Shown: positions 1 to 11,475, counted from the stretch's first letter. The stretch is 64,000 bases of DNA from Megascapheus bottae (GCA_024803745.1 JANJXV010000006.1:41285501-41349500); one strand, 5' to 3'. Numbers and translations: made by a program. The notes: generated by a model from the letters alone, not told the origin.

Positions 1-387
1 CTTTAGCTGAGAGAAAGTTGCAGGGGCCTTTTCTCCTGCTTTCCATGGGCCTCCACCTTTCATCTTTGATCACGTAGCCTGGAGACATGACGGAATAATA
101 GATGTCATTGATTTCCTGAAGTTGGATCTGCCTGGGATACTGAGACCACATCACCCCACAAGCACAAGCATTGCTTTGCAATTCAAAGGGGCCTGAATCA
201 TCAGTAAGCCACTTATTTCAACGATAAAAGGGTACAGGGGCTATTTAAGAAATAATATCAAAAATTATTCAAATCTCAAGAAATAAATGAATATTTAAGT
301 ATAGGATGATCAAATGTCTCGAATTAGACTTAATGTAGCAAGATTACCCAAAAACATCTCATAATCAAACTGTCAAAAATTAAAGAC

Positions 388-630
388 AGGCCAGGTGCTG
401 GTTATTGATACCTGCAATCCTAGCTACTCAGGAGACTGAAATCTCAGGATCATGGTTCAAAGCTAACACTGGCAGAAAAGTACTTGAGAGACTCATAGCC
501 AATTAACCACTCAAAAATTAATTGCAGAACTGTGGTTCAAAAATGGTAGAACACTAGACTTAAGCAAAAAGAGTTCAGGAACAGCACTCAGGCCCTGAGT
601 TCAAGCCCCAACAAAAAAAAATTAAAAAAT
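388..630 (+). repeat. Family B SINE, old
   Basis: B1-like head (GCCAGGTGCTGG, CTAGCTACTCAGGAGACTG) and right half ending TTCAAGCCCCAAC plus A-rich tail; many substitutions. Confidence 0.85.
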
Positions 631-654
631 AAAAAATGAAGAGAAGATACTAGA

Positions 655-770
655 AACTGTAAAAAAAAAGGTTGGGGGTGGAAAAAATCTGGGAGAACAT
701 AAGAGAAGTGGTGACATTGTCCAAAAAAATGTGCTTGTTACTTAATTTTTTTAACTAACTGAAAGAATAA
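655..770 (+). repeat. Unclassified repeat W, copy 1
   Basis: Shares GGTGACATTGTCCAAAAA and flanking purine-rich GTTGGGGGTGGAAAAA sequence with copies near 34,964, 49,385 and 58,441. It looks like the 3' end of a retroposon, ending A-rich. Confidence 0.55.
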
Positions 771-819
771 AAGAACCAATTAACATATAAGGAAGGTCGA
801 ATGTACACAGACCTCATTC

Positions 820-1373
820 AGAAACCTCACAAGTCAGGACACAGCCATTACTCATGTTGGGATTATAGAATGAAAACGGGCAGCTCCTCAACAAGGTTAA
901 ATATGGGTATGACCCAGAGCTGCCACTCAATAAGTGGAAATCGGCACATGTCCACACAAAAGCATGAAGTGAGTGTCTACCACAATACTCCCACATCAGC
1001 CAAAATAGAAACGTCCAAGTGTTTGTTAACTGAAGCTGAAGGTTATATCCATAGGATAGAATATTGAACAATAGAAAGGAATGAAGTGTTGATACATGGC
1101 CAGAACAGAAAGGAACCTTGAAAACATTGTGCTAAGTAAAATCCACATACAAACTGCCACATATTATATGATCCCATTTATATATAAAATATTCAGAACA
1201 GGCAAATCCATAGAAGCAGAAAGTAATTGAATGGTCGCCTGAGGCTGAGGAATCCAGAATGGAAAGCGGTAGAGCTTTCTTTTGGGTGCTAATCAAACAA
1301 TGATCATGGTGATAACTGCATAGCTCTGTGAGGATACTATCATTGAATTATTCACTTTAAACATATGGATTGA
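820..1373 (+). mobile_element. Ancient L1 3' end (ORF2 end and 3' UTR)
   Basis: Recognisable L1M-type landmarks in order: CTCCTCAACAAGGTTAAATA, TATGACCCAG, ATGTCCACACAAAAGCATG, AAAGGAATGAAGTGTTGATACATG, CTTGAAAACATTGTGCTAAGT, ATATTATATGATCCCATTTATA, AACAGGCAAATCCATAGAAG. No open frame is left. Confidence 0.85.
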
Positions 1374-1576
1374 GCTGGGCACAGTAGTGTGTACTTGTCA
1401 TTCTAGCTACATAGGAAAACAGGAAGCTCATGGGCCAGATTTGCCCTGGCAAAACATAAGATCTTATTCCCATTTACAAAGCAAACACCAAAAAGTGCTA
1501 TGACACAGTGGTAGAATGTTTGTCTAGCAAGTTCAAAAATCTCTGAGTTTAAATCTGGGTACCACAAAAAAAGAAA
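1374..1576 (+). repeat. Old B1-ID composite SINE
   Basis: B1-like head (GAGCTGGGCACAGTAGTG) and an ID-like right part (CAGTGGTAGAATGTTTGTCTAGC) ending in GGTACCACAAAAAAA. Confidence 0.7.
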
Positions 1577-1591
1577 TTGTGAATTGCATGG

Positions 1592-2019
1592 TGTTGCGGT
1601 CTGAATATGTCCCCAAGAATTCATGTGCTAAAACGTAATTGTCTAACTGTAACCCCTCTATCACCTTTATTCTAACAATATAGTTAAATCATTAATTAAT
1701 GGCCAATGAAACAATGTTAAGAAGGAATCTTTAGGATAAAGGCATGAGGATTGCACTTATAAGTGGGATCAATGCCCTTAAGAAAGGGCTGGAAGACTGG
1801 GTGGGCCCATTTTGACTTTCACCTTCCTGCCATGTAAAGACCCAGCAACAAGGCCCCAACAAAGGACCATATTAAAAGCAGAGATCAGGGTTCCTACTAG
1901 ACACAGAAGTTGCTGGGGCCTTTATCTTGGACTATTTGCATCCATGCCTGTGAGAAATATATTTATATTACACATTACTCAGTTTGGGATATTTTCTTAT
2001 AGTAGAACTGAGCAAGACA
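1592..2019 (+). mobile_element. Solo LTR of MLT1/MST type (ERVL-MaLR)
   Basis: Begins TGTTGCGGTCTGAATATGTC and ends in ..GCAAGACA. Hallmarks: CACTTATAAGTGGGATCAATG, CCTTCCTGCCATGT, TTGCTGGGGCCTTTATCTTGG, CTGTGAGAAATATATTTATATTA. No internal coding sequence; an old non-coding relic. Confidence 0.8.
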
Positions 2020-2057
2020 CTTGGCATATAAATCATATTCCAGTAAAAAATTCAACT

Positions 2058-2428
2058 AAGGGGTGGGATGTGGCCTAGTGGTAGAGTGCTTGCCTAGCAC
2101 AAAGCCCTTGTTTTGATTCCTTGGTACCACATACACAGAAAATGGTGAAAGTGGTGCTGTGGCTCAAGTGATAAGAGCGTTAGCCGGGCTGGGAGTTTGG
2201 CCTAGTGGTTAAAGTGGTTGCCTAGTGTGCACGAAGACCCGGGTTCGATTCCTTGGTGCCGCATACATACAAAAAAGCCGGAAGTGGTGCTGAGGCTCAA
2301 GTGGTAGAGCTCTAGCCTTGAGAAAGTCCAAGGACAGTGCTCAGGCCCTGAGCTCAAGCCCAGGACTGGCAAAAAAAAAAAAGAGCGTTAGCCTTGGGAA
2401 AGCCCAAAGACAGTGCGCAGGCCCTGAG
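2058..2428 (+). repeat. Family A SINE, split by a younger family A SINE and cut by a family B SINE
   Basis: The head runs 2058-2185, the right half resumes at 2381 and stops at 2428 where a minus-strand family B element begins. Nested element at 2186-2380. Confidence 0.85.
2186..2380 (+). repeat. Family A SINE nested inside another family A SINE
   Basis: Full length with intact box B (CGGGTTCGATTCC) and an A12 tail. Flanked by the perfect 13-base duplication AAGAGCGTTAGCC (2173-2185, 2381-2393). Confidence 0.92.
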
Positions 2429-2645
2429 TGTTGGTCATGGGGCTTGAACTCTGGGCCTGTGTGTTGTCCCTGAGCTCTTCAACTCAAGGCCAGCACTCTA
2501 CCCTGTTGAGCCACCACACCACTTCCCATTTTCTGGTGGTTAATTGAAGAGTCTCACAGACATTTTGTGCCTGGGCTGGCTTTGAACCACAATCCTCAGA
2601 TCTCAGCCACCTGAGTAGCTAAGATTCCAGGCGTGAGCCTGTAGC
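2429..2645 (-). repeat. Family B SINE
   Basis: Reverse copy from GTTGGTCATGGGGCTTGAAC to AGGCGTGAGCC. Confidence 0.88.
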
Positions 2646-2667
2646 AGCTAAATCTTTAGCAGCTAAA

Positions 2668-3840
2668 ACCCAAGGTATATTCCTAAATGGAACTCATTTC
2701 ACTCTGCCCAAACTAGGTTGCTCCAAACCTAAGCCTCTCTTGCATCTGATATTTCCAGTTACTAATAATGGTCAGATTTCATCTGTTACTCTTAAAATTT
2801 GGTCAAGTTGACTCTTGAAACCTCAGGACAAAACCTAAGGATCCATTCCCCACCATACTGATCCCTAGTAACCAGACTACACTGCAGTGTAGAGTCCAGA
2901 CCCAACCTGGAGTCTTCATGAAGGGGAGAGGTCATAGTGAGACCTAGAGGATGCATGAGCAGGAGCAGGGGAGTCAGGGAGAATTCTCCTCCAGGATATT
3001 CGTTATTTCATGTATGTTGTCTAGAGCCCAGCAGGTGTCATTAAAATACATTCCTGGAAGACACTGCCAACCAACGAGTGTCACACTAGGACTCCCAAAT
3101 CTGGGGGGTGAAAAAGATCTCCTTACAGAAGTCTGCTCCCTGAGAGAACCATCCTAGCCAGTTCTTTCCCCACTGCCCATCTCTTTTAGTTAGTCTCCAT
3201 TTCCCTCTTATCCTTGACTTTCTGGATTGTTAGATTCCACCTAAAATATCATTCACGTTCTCTTGTAAACCATGCCTGCAGTTTCTCATAGTGTGCGTTC
3301 CCCGTGACCCCATTTTCTGTGTTCCTCAAATATTGCAGGACACAAAGGCACGGTGAAGGCAAGCTCGCCCTTCACCACCAGACTCAGAGAAACACAGCAC
3401 ATCCTTGGCCAGGCACTTAACTCCAAAACTCTGGAATTCAGCTATGAATTCTATTCCTCTTTGAAGAACCTTGAGCCATTTTAAAGTGTTTTGTCATACA
3501 ATAGTCATTGCACTTACATTCCAAACATTGTGCTTCTCTCTGTATCCAGTGGTAAACAGAATAGATTGCTTAAAACAGGCTGATGACCAAAACAGAGGGA
3601 AAAAAAAAACTAAAAACAACCCACTCATCAGGATCAAGTCCTGACACCTTGCTAAGATGCCTCATATGGTTTGAGGAGAGTTTGTTGCAGTTTGAAAAAT
3701 AAACTAAATGTTGAATCTCACTAACCAGCAGCAAGTCTGAAAACCCTACAAGAGTTTCAAGGCCATTTCCTCTAAAGAATCATAGCTGTCTTTTATGGTA
3801 CAAGTCTAGGCACACCCTACTCTGACCCACACAGTGTGGG
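2668..3840. other. Intergenic stretch without recognised features
   Basis: No gene, SINE or clear repeat seen; moderate base composition. Small open frames lack homology cues. Confidence 0.6.
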
Positions 3841-3930
3841 GTTTTTTGCTTTCGTTTGCAGTGCTCGGGACTGAACTTAAGACCTTGTGAGTACCTGTCA
3901 AGCACATTAGCCTGAGCCTTTGGCTGCCTA
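3841..3930 (-). repeat. Old ID-like fragment
   Basis: Reverse ID-like text: GGGACTGAACTTAAGACCTTGTGAGTACCTGTCAAGCAC. Strongly diverged. Confidence 0.45.
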
Positions 3931-4356
3931 GTGAATCTCTGGCCTCATGAAAACCAGATCCCAGATCCTACATTCTCTGCTAATGCAAGAGCTTTGTTAG
4001 GATCACAGGAGATCATAAGAAAACCAGCCCTCAGAATCCACCTGGCTGGTTTCATGGCAGACACTACACAGTTATCTCCAGCTGCAGGTATAGGTTAAGT
4101 GTGGCATAAGAGTGGCTTCCTGTGCAGGAGTCTCACTCGGTGCAGGACTTTTCCCTTGACAATATTCCCAGCTCAGTCTTCAGAAGACACCAGAGAATAA
4201 TAGTTTGTGTCGAAAAGGGAATCGGAAACAAGTGAACAAAACCCCCAAACTCTACCATCTACTTGTTGAGGACTAAGGGACTCCAACAACCAGGTCCCTG
4301 TGAAGCTGAACCGTTTTGTGTTACAGGTGCAACATTTTAAGAAAAGCTCCTTTTCA

Positions 4357-4540
4357 GCTGGGAGTTTGGCCTAGTGGTAAAGTGCTTGCCTAGCATGCAA
4401 GAAGGTCCAGGTTCCATTCTTCGGTACCACATACATAGAAAAAAAAGCCAGAAATGGTGCTGAGGTTCAAGTGGTAGAGCTCTAGCCTTGAGAAAGTCAA
4501 GGACAGGGCTCAGGCCCTGAGCTCAAGCCCAGGACTGGCA
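4357..4540 (+). repeat. Family A SINE with an expanded purine tail
   Basis: Full-length SINE ending AGGACTGGCA, running straight into the purine tract. Its target duplication (AGCTCCTTTTC at 4345-4355, AGCTCTTTTTC at 4784-4794, one mismatch) encloses both SINE and tract, so the tract is the SINE's own tail. Confidence 0.9.
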
Positions 4541-4785
4541 AGAAGAAGAAGGAGGAGGAGGAGGAGGAGGAGGAGGGGGGGGAGAAGGAAGAAGAAGAAG
4601 AAGAAGAAGAAGAGGAGGAGGAGGAGGAGAAGGAGGAGGAGGAGGAGGAGGAGGAGGAGGAGGAGGAGGAGGAGGAGGAGGAGGAAGGAGAAGGAGAAGG
4701 AGAAGGAGAAGGAGAAGGAGAAGGAGAAGGAGAAGAAGAAGAAGAAGAAGAAGAAGAAGAAGAAGAAGAAGAAGAAGAAGAAGAG
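4540..4785 (+). repeat. 246-base uninterrupted polypurine tract (GAG/GAA/GGAGAA)n
   Basis: Only A and G from 4540 to 4785, in blocks of GAG, GAA, GGAGAA and GAA. Mirror-symmetric purine tracts of this kind can form triplex H-DNA. It lies between the SINE body and the SINE's downstream target duplication. Confidence 0.97.
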
Positions 4786-5197
4786 CTCTTTTTCTACTGA
4801 GAAGATGTCTTAGCAAAGGTGACCCATCTCCTAGACTGGCCAGCAGCAAGCTACATGGTGGCCAAGTTGGTGACCCATCAATACCGATGCTATTTAAACC
4901 CAAATCTCTTCCTGCTTTGTTTAATCCTATTACGCCTACTTCCACTCTTCAAAGGAAGAGTTCAAAGGAATTCAAGGCAAAAACACCCACCGCTGATTTA
5001 CTTATGAAATATGGTCTGTCTCCACAGAGCCTGCATTGGAGGGGGAATGGCATTTTTCCCTTTTCCTAAGAGACATCATTAGCATTGTGATAATTAATGA
5101 AAGGCAGTAGCTGGAGTTAGATTATTAATGGCTTCAACCATCCAGAGGGCAGACAGCATGGAAGTGATCTGGGAAAAAAGGAATGATGGGCAGAGAA

Positions 5198-5201
<4 letters not shown>

Positions 5202-5248
<47 letters not shown>

Positions 5249-5280
5249 ATCCGTCTGTCTGCCTGCCTGCCTGCCTGCCT
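5202..5280 (+). repeat. (TG)n followed by (TCTG/CCTG)n microsatellite
   Basis: About 47 bases of TG then TCCGTCTGTCTGCCTGCCTGCC; the CCTG/TCTG part probably arose from the TG run. Confidence 0.95.
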
Positions 5281-5984
5281 TCTGGAGTCCACATGTACAA
5301 GTTCAGCCTTTCTTATACAAATGGGCTAAGTTTTTATTCAGAATATTTTATAGGTTAAATCTGAGAACAGGTCCCTCTTGTGAAAGGAAACTATCAGATA
5401 CCTCTCCCTCACTGGCTGGCCATGTGAGAGTAAGGACAGGTTGTGGTTACTTGGCACTATGAAGTCAGAATTGTCCCTTATGACAAACACAGACTGAACG
5501 TCAGATCAAACTGAGAATCATATTTGCACATCATTCCTGGAGTCCGGCTGAAAAGCAGATTCCAAATGAGTTTTCAGAGGTTGGAAGCACACATCAGGAC
5601 CAAGATCCACAGAGAGGAGAGAAGGCCCACAGCCCTGGAACGAACGTGAACAGTGCTGTGTGGAAACAGAGATCTGGACAAGCTGCCAAGGCCAGAGGAC
5701 CTGACCAGAAGCGGGAACTCTTGTCCCTGAACTGGCTTGCTTCTCTGTGCTTTATTTAGGCCAAGCCTTATTGCAAAGATCACAAGCACTTTTTTTTAAG
5801 TGATTTACAGATGGGTTAGTGTTTCATTAAATAATAATATAAGGTAAAGTTAGTGGAAGGCAAAGGGATAAAGGTGTAGCAGAGGCTGGTCTCAAACTCT
5901 GATCCCCCTGCTTTATCCTCCTGTTGATTTCCAATGTGCACCACCATGGTCAGTGGCAAGCATTGTTAAGGGGGAGAACCATAA

Positions 5985-6085
5985 GTGTTTTCTTCTCTGT
6001 TGTATCCTTAGCATCCATTTCCATGTCTGACACAGAGTAGATACTCCAGAATGTTTGCTAAATGACAAATAATGAGATGGATAAA
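5985..6085 (+). repeat. L2 3'-end fragment
   Basis: Resembles the L2 tail: GTATCCTTAGCATCC, TGTCTGACACAGAGTAGATACTCC, AATGTTTGCTAAATGA. Confidence 0.6.
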
Positions 6086-6271
6086 TGGACATAGCTATCT
6101 TTCCATGCTGGACATTGGCAAAAGAAAATAAATGTCTATACACATTTGAATTAAACCACATCAATTGCTACTTTGAGTAACAAAGAACTTACCAAATAAT
6201 TCATTGAAGAACAGAAACAGGTTTCTAATGCACATACACCACACACTAAGTAGCTGAACAAATGAATGCTT

Positions 6272-6494
6272 GGGGGCCAGAAGTTTGTCCTAGTTGTATG
6301 GTAGAATGCTTCCCTAGCATGCACGAAGACCTGGTTCAATTCCTCGGCACCATATACATAGAAAAAAGCCAGAAGTGGTGCTGTGGCTCAAGTGGTAGAG
6401 CTCTAGCCTTGAGAAAGCTCAAGGACAGTGTTCAGGCTCTGAGCTCAAGCTCAGGACTGGCACCCCCAAAATAAATACATACATACATACATGC
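6272..6494 (+). repeat. Family A SINE with (CATA)n tail
   Basis: Head GGCCAGAAGTTTGTCCTAG through CTCAGGACTGGC; the tail has become AATAAATACATACATACATACATG. Confidence 0.88.
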
Positions 6495-7307
6495 ATATTT
6501 GTAATATCTTATTCTTACCCCAAATTTCTTCTCCAGAAGGCTCCTGCATTAGTCCTGCCACAACACACAGCACAGGCTAGCTCCTCTCCATTATCTTTCC
6601 GCTTCTTCCTCCCCTTCCTCTTCATCTTCTTTCTTTTCCTTTTCCTTTTGCTCTACCCCCACCCCCTTCTCTGTCTCTTTCCCTGATTCCTAAACACAAA
6701 GGGAAATGAAATAAATAAGGGGAAAAAGGAAACTCATTCCTATGATAAGTATGATGGGACTTGATTTACAGAGTGTTTCTATATGCCAGCTCAGAGCTCT
6801 CTCTTCCTTTAGGGTCCTGGGTTGAGTTCTGAGTATTCCACTAGAGCCAGGAAGGTATGCAACAGGAAATGCTGGTACCTCAGCTCTGTCATCACCTAAC
6901 AAGAGGCTATGGGAAAATCACTGAGAAGTTGTCTGTGCCTCTGTGGCGCTCACATTCCTATACCAGAACTACAAGAAAAGGCAGTTTGAGTGAAAGATGA
7001 TGGAGACTGATTGAGTGAATATTTAGATACTAAATAAAATGCAGTGGAAGGATAAAAGCATACTCTCAAGATATTTCTCCCAGAACTCTGAGGCAAAAGA
7101 AAGATCAAGGCTGAAAGATCAGGAAAAGATACCATTTATATATGAAAAGGTATTGAAATGTTTATGATAAAATAAGTATAAGAAGTTTCAGAAAAAGAAC
7201 TGAGCACATAGTAGGGAAGCAATAGACAAAGAAAGTGAAACACCTACCTATGAATAAAAGGAAATCTCGAATCTTTCTTTTGAAAGGGATCGATAAGATT
7301 CAGGCTA
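6495..7307. other. Intergenic, no recognised feature
   Basis: A pyrimidine-rich patch at 6,595-6,680 and AT-rich sequence; no gene or clear repeat. Confidence 0.55.
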
Positions 7308-7538
7308 AACCAGGCACCAGTGGCTCGTGCCTATAATCCTAGCTACTGAAGAGGCTGAGAGCTGAGGATCATGGTTCAAAGATAGTCCAGGCAGGAAAGT
7401 CCATGAGACTTTGATCTCCAATAAACTACTCATAAAAAGCCAGAAGTGGCATAATGTCTCAAGTGGTAAAACATCAACCTTGAACACAAAGAGGCTCAAG
7501 GACAGTGCTCAAGCCCTAAGTTCAAGCCCCAGGATAAA
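7308..7538 (+). repeat. Family B SINE
   Basis: From AACCAGGCACCAGTGGCTC to TTCAAGCCCCAGGATAAAG; moderately diverged. Confidence 0.88.
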
Positions 7539-8631
7539 GTAAGATTACAGAGACAGATCTACAAGAGCCCTAAGTAACATTAAGTTCAATGTCAAGGGAC
7601 TGGAGTGACATCTATTCAGAGACTGCTAGATAACATAGGTGCAAAAGTTCTAATAAGTACACGATTATAGTGAATGATATTCCTATGTATCTGTATCTAA
7701 AAAAATTCCTTTTGAGAGAAAAAAGCTTCTTCTAATATTAATTTTTGTCCTTATTAAATATATATAAATGGCCTCCTTTGAAAACTAGATTCTAGTTTTT
7801 GAAGAAAATCATGAATAATTTCCAAAGGAAAGAATTTATATTGTTAGTAGAAAAAACTTGTATGTATCACTTTTATACACACACAGTATTACATGAATAA
7901 TACATATGCATCATATGCATATATAACCTATTGTACATATGCAATCACATAGAAATGTTATAATGTATGTTAACATGGCATACTAAATATTGTCTTTGTA
8001 CATAATTTAGAGGAAAATATTCTCTTTAAATTCTAAATGTTTAGGGATACTCACAAGATGGCTTAGCACATAAAAATCCAAACTTATGAAATTGAAGTGC
8101 CTTTAGGTTCATTGTTTCTTGTTAAAGCCAAAACCAATTTAAAGTCAGAACCAATTTAAGCCTGAACTTGGTTGCTTTATTTCCCATGTGCTCAAACACA
8201 GAATATTAGATATGATCAAAGTAGAACTCAGTATTAAAATCACTCAACTAGCAAGAGGTGTGGATAATCTGCCTCTCTGAAGCTGATGTCCTGCAAGATC
8301 AGACTTGCTGAGGTTACCCAGATAACCAGTGACAGAGCTGTCAGGGCTGCTCTGGACATGCAGCCACGTCTGCACTGAAGTCTGGAAGTTCCATGAAGAA
8401 GCTCTTAGACTCCAGCTTTCAGCCTTCTCCCTGTGGAAAACGTTGCCTCTTAGATGCCCTTTCTCTACCGTAGAACTGCCTTCTGCTCATTCGGATTCCT
8501 CACTTTGTAGATCTCTTTGAGTCTAATGGCTTCCACGTTTTTAGATTTTCAAGATCAATAGATCTTTCCATGTGAAAAGGTACCTTTGGTTTGGTCATTA
8601 CCAACATCAGGAAAACACCAACTCTCTAGTA
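7539..8631. other. AT-rich intergenic stretch
   Basis: No gene or identifiable repeat; runs of TATA/CATATG-rich DNA at 7,850-8,000. Confidence 0.55.
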
Positions 8632-8868
8632 ATTTTTTTTTGTCAGTCATGGGGCTTGAACTCTGTATCTGGGCACTGTTCCTGATCTCTTCAGCTCAAG
8701 GCTTCTGCTCTACGCCTTGAGCCACAACACCACTTCCAGTTTTCTGGTGGTTAATTGGAGATAAGAGTCTTATGGACTTTCATGCCCAGGCTGGCTTTGA
8801 ACCATGATCCTCAGATCTCAGCTTCCTGAGTAGCTAGGATTACAGGCATGAGCCACTGGTGCCCAGGG
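8632..8868 (-). repeat. Family B SINE (array of four, 1st)
   Basis: T-rich tail then GTCAGTCATGGGGCTTGAAC to GCATGAGCCACTGGTGCCC. Confidence 0.9.
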
Positions 8869-8879
8869 ATCTTCAGTAT

Positions 8880-9085
8880 TATTTTTTTTTCTTTTTGCCA
8901 GTCCTGGGGCTTGAACTCAGGGCCTGGGCACTGTCCTTGGGCCCTTTTTGCTCAAAGCTAGTGCCTAGCCACTTGAGTCACAGCACCACTTCAGGTTTTT
9001 TCTGAGTGTGTGGTACTGAGGAATCAAGCCCAGTGTTTCTTGTATGCTAGGTGAGCACTCTACCACTAGGCTACGCTCCTAGCCA
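8880..9085 (-). repeat. Family A SINE (array, 2nd)
   Basis: GCCAGTCCTGGGGCTTGAAC to CTACCACTAGGCTACGCTCC. Confidence 0.9.
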
Positions 9086-9094
9086 TCTCCATTT

Positions 9095-9342
9095 TTTTGT
9101 TGTTGTTGTTTTTGTTTTTGTGTTTGTCGGTTATGGGGCTTGAACTCTGGGCCTGGGTGTTGTCCCTAAGCTCCTCAGCTCAAGGCTACCACCCTACTGG
9201 CGAGCCATTTCCCATTTTCTAGTGGTTAATTGGAGATAAGAGTCTCACATTCTTTGGTGCCTGGGCTAACTTTGAACCGCAATCCTCATATCTCAGCCTC
9301 CTGAGTAGCTAGGATTACAGACGTGAGCCACTGTGTGTGCGG
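9095..9342 (-). repeat. Family B SINE (array, 3rd)
   Basis: Tail is (GTT)n/(GTTTTT)n; body TCGGTTATGGGGCTTGAAC to ACGTGAGCCACTG. Confidence 0.9.
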
Positions 9343-9353
9343 CTCAGTATTTT

Positions 9354-9543
9354 TTTTTTGCCAGTCCTGGGCTTGGGCTGAAGGCCTGAGCACTGTCTTT
9401 GGGTTTTCTCAAGGCTAGAGCTCTACCACTTGAGCCACAGTACCACTTCTGGCTTTTTCCTATGTAGGTGGTACCGAGGAATCAAACTGGGGTCTTCATG
9501 AATGCTAGGCAAGCACTCTACCACTAAGCCAACCTCCTGGCCC
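9354..9543 (-). repeat. Family A SINE (array, 4th)
   Basis: GCCAGTCCTGGGCTTGGGC to CTAAGCCAACCTCCTGGCCC; flanked by CAGTATTTTT at 9344-9353 and 9547-9556, its target duplication. Confidence 0.9.
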
Positions 9544-9665
9544 TCTCCAGTATTTTTCAAAAGAACTAATAGTGAAATGTCTCAAACAGATTTTCATCAT
9601 ATGTAAATTATATTTCAAAAATGTGACTTTTAATTTGCAGATAAGCTAAATTTGGCATTTATAAT

Positions 9666-9695
9666 CATATATACATATATATATATATATATATT
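9666..9695 (+). repeat. (AT)n microsatellite
   Basis: CATATATACATATATATATA run. Confidence 0.9.
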
Positions 9696-9719
9696 TCAAC
9701 ACATCTCAAGACAAACACT

Positions 9720-9901
9720 TGTGGCAAGAGCCACCAGTCTGTAATCCTAGCTACTCTGGGGCATGAGAGGTGAGAATCATGGTTCAAATCCACCCTGGGA
9801 ACACAAATCTGAGAGACTCTTATCTTCTGGCAAAAAGCCTTAAGTGAAATTTTGGCTCAAGTGAGATCCTGAGTTCAATCCCAGTACAAGGATACACATG
9901 T

Positions 9902-9941
<40 letters not shown>

Positions 9942-9960
9942 ATATACACACACACACACA
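9720..9960 (+). repeat. Family B SINE with (CA)n tail
   Basis: Diverged B body 9720-9892, then TACACATGTGCACACAC.. to 9960. The CA run starts where the SINE's tail should be. Confidence 0.8.
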
Positions 9961-10149
9961 ATTTCTTGTATGTAGCTTTAGTCCCCACCATACCCCAATG
10001 TCATTTTACCATAGAGGAAAGAAAAATGTTACCACATACCAGAAGGCCTTAAACTCTTCTTGGATAATGACCCAGTGCTTTTGTCTACCTCACTGCCCTT
10101 GCCTGTCCACTCAGGCCCTCACCACTGCTTACTGGACTACTTGCTAGCT
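9961..10149. other. Intergenic
   Basis: Nothing recognised. Confidence 0.5.
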
Positions 10150-10560
10150 TCCTGCCTGGCCTTTCCATCCCAGGATCTCTGTCTCTATCTCTGACTGTCT
10201 CCCTCTCACTCTCACTTCTCAGTGTGCTAGCAAATTCAGCTTCCTCTAGTACAGCTGTAGCTCTCGAGAAAGAAGCCAGGGCCCCTCCCGCTGGCCTTCA
10301 AGGCTCTGGAGATCTGGCCTAGCCTGGGTTCTCTGCCATTTGCGTTCACCTTCTCCACCTGCACATTTATTCATACCATTTCCCACCCCTTAAAGGAATT
10401 TTCCTCAGCTTTTATCTTTGGAAATAGTTCATATCCTTCAAAGCCTACTCAAATTCTGTTTTGTCTGTAAATAATTCTTGGCAATTCACCTTTTGTGGCC
10501 TTCCAATTAAAATCTTTGACCCTATGTAGCACTTAATGAATCATGTGCTATCATGATGAA
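10150..10560 (+). repeat. L2-like fragment
   Basis: Pyrimidine-rich text typical of L2 3' regions: CACCTTCTCCACCTGCAC, ATATCCTTCAAAGCCTACTC, TGACCCTATGTAGCACTTAA. Confidence 0.55.
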
Positions 10561-11339
10561 GCTGTCACTCTGTAGCAGAGGCTTGGGTATGATCAACTTC
10601 GATACTATAGGTACAACATACAATCATGATTAAAGAGCTAATTTGCTTCATCTTCCTCTCAGCAAGCCTTGGAAATCAGAATCCATAAAATAATGACCCC
10701 AACTTCCTTCTACCCCTGTACTAACTACTTCTACCTGTGGGTAACATGTGCTCTTCCCCTGCAGCCACTCCCTCCCTCCCCCCCCCCCCGCAAGATTCTT
10801 TTTCCTGCTCTAAATCCCATCCCCTCTCCCTGCAAAGAACCTGCCCTATCAATCTCCATCCTTTTCTTTTAAATTTACAACCTCTTCTTCATTGCTAATT
10901 CTTCAGGTCATGGAAGCCCAGCCAGACACTGACACGCGTGTGCTGACAGATGCTCGGGTGTAGAAACCGGACAAAGTATACTCATGTTAGACAGGGAAGT
11001 CAGTCGTGAACATACATTAGCCTGAGAAAAATTCTACTCACCTGTCAATTTGACAAGGAAGAATGAAAGCTGAGCCCAGGGCAACTGTCCTCTCACTGCC
11101 AGCCCTGCTCTCCCTTGAGGTGCTTTTGATCTATCAACTATCAACACAGGGTGATTCTACCTCACCTCTGATCCAGGCCCCAGGGTCCAGCTGAGGGGCC
11201 TTGTTCCTTGGTACCAACCATACATCCCCTTTCCACCAAACCCTCTTTCTTTCTCTCCTACTTTCATTTGTGTCTTTTCCAAGCCTTCTTCTTCATCTTG
11301 CTGCCATTTGCTTTATAAAAGTTCTCCAGACTTTCAATC
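10561..11339. other. Intergenic, no clear features
   Basis: Includes a C10 run near 10,780; otherwise unique-looking sequence. Confidence 0.5.
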
Positions 11340-11475
11340 TTGTTCTTTGAACAATTCCCCTCCCTGGACTATACACTTCATGAGAATAGGGATTATGTCT
11401 CTCCCACTTGCCATTAGGTTCTGAGCATCTGGTTCATGGAAGGTACTCAGAAAAGAGAAACAGTGAATGAGTTAT
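11340..11475 (+). repeat. L2 3' end
   Basis: GACTATACACTTCATGAGAA, TAGGGATTATGTCTCTC, GGTTCATGGAAGGTACTCAG, followed by AATGAG: the order of the L2 tail. Confidence 0.65.

Larger units (their letters stand above)
4795..6271. other. Intergenic, mostly unique
   Basis: Contains a GT/CTGT microsatellite and an L2-like piece (listed separately); otherwise nothing recognised. Confidence 0.55.

Noticed and set aside
4523..4945. 140-codon minus-strand open frame of Leu/Pro/Ser runs
   Set aside because: It is only the translation of the (GAG/GAA)n purine tract; no start context, homology or unique sequence.
5094..5462. Cys-Val repeat open frames
   Set aside because: Translations of the TG/CCTG microsatellite.
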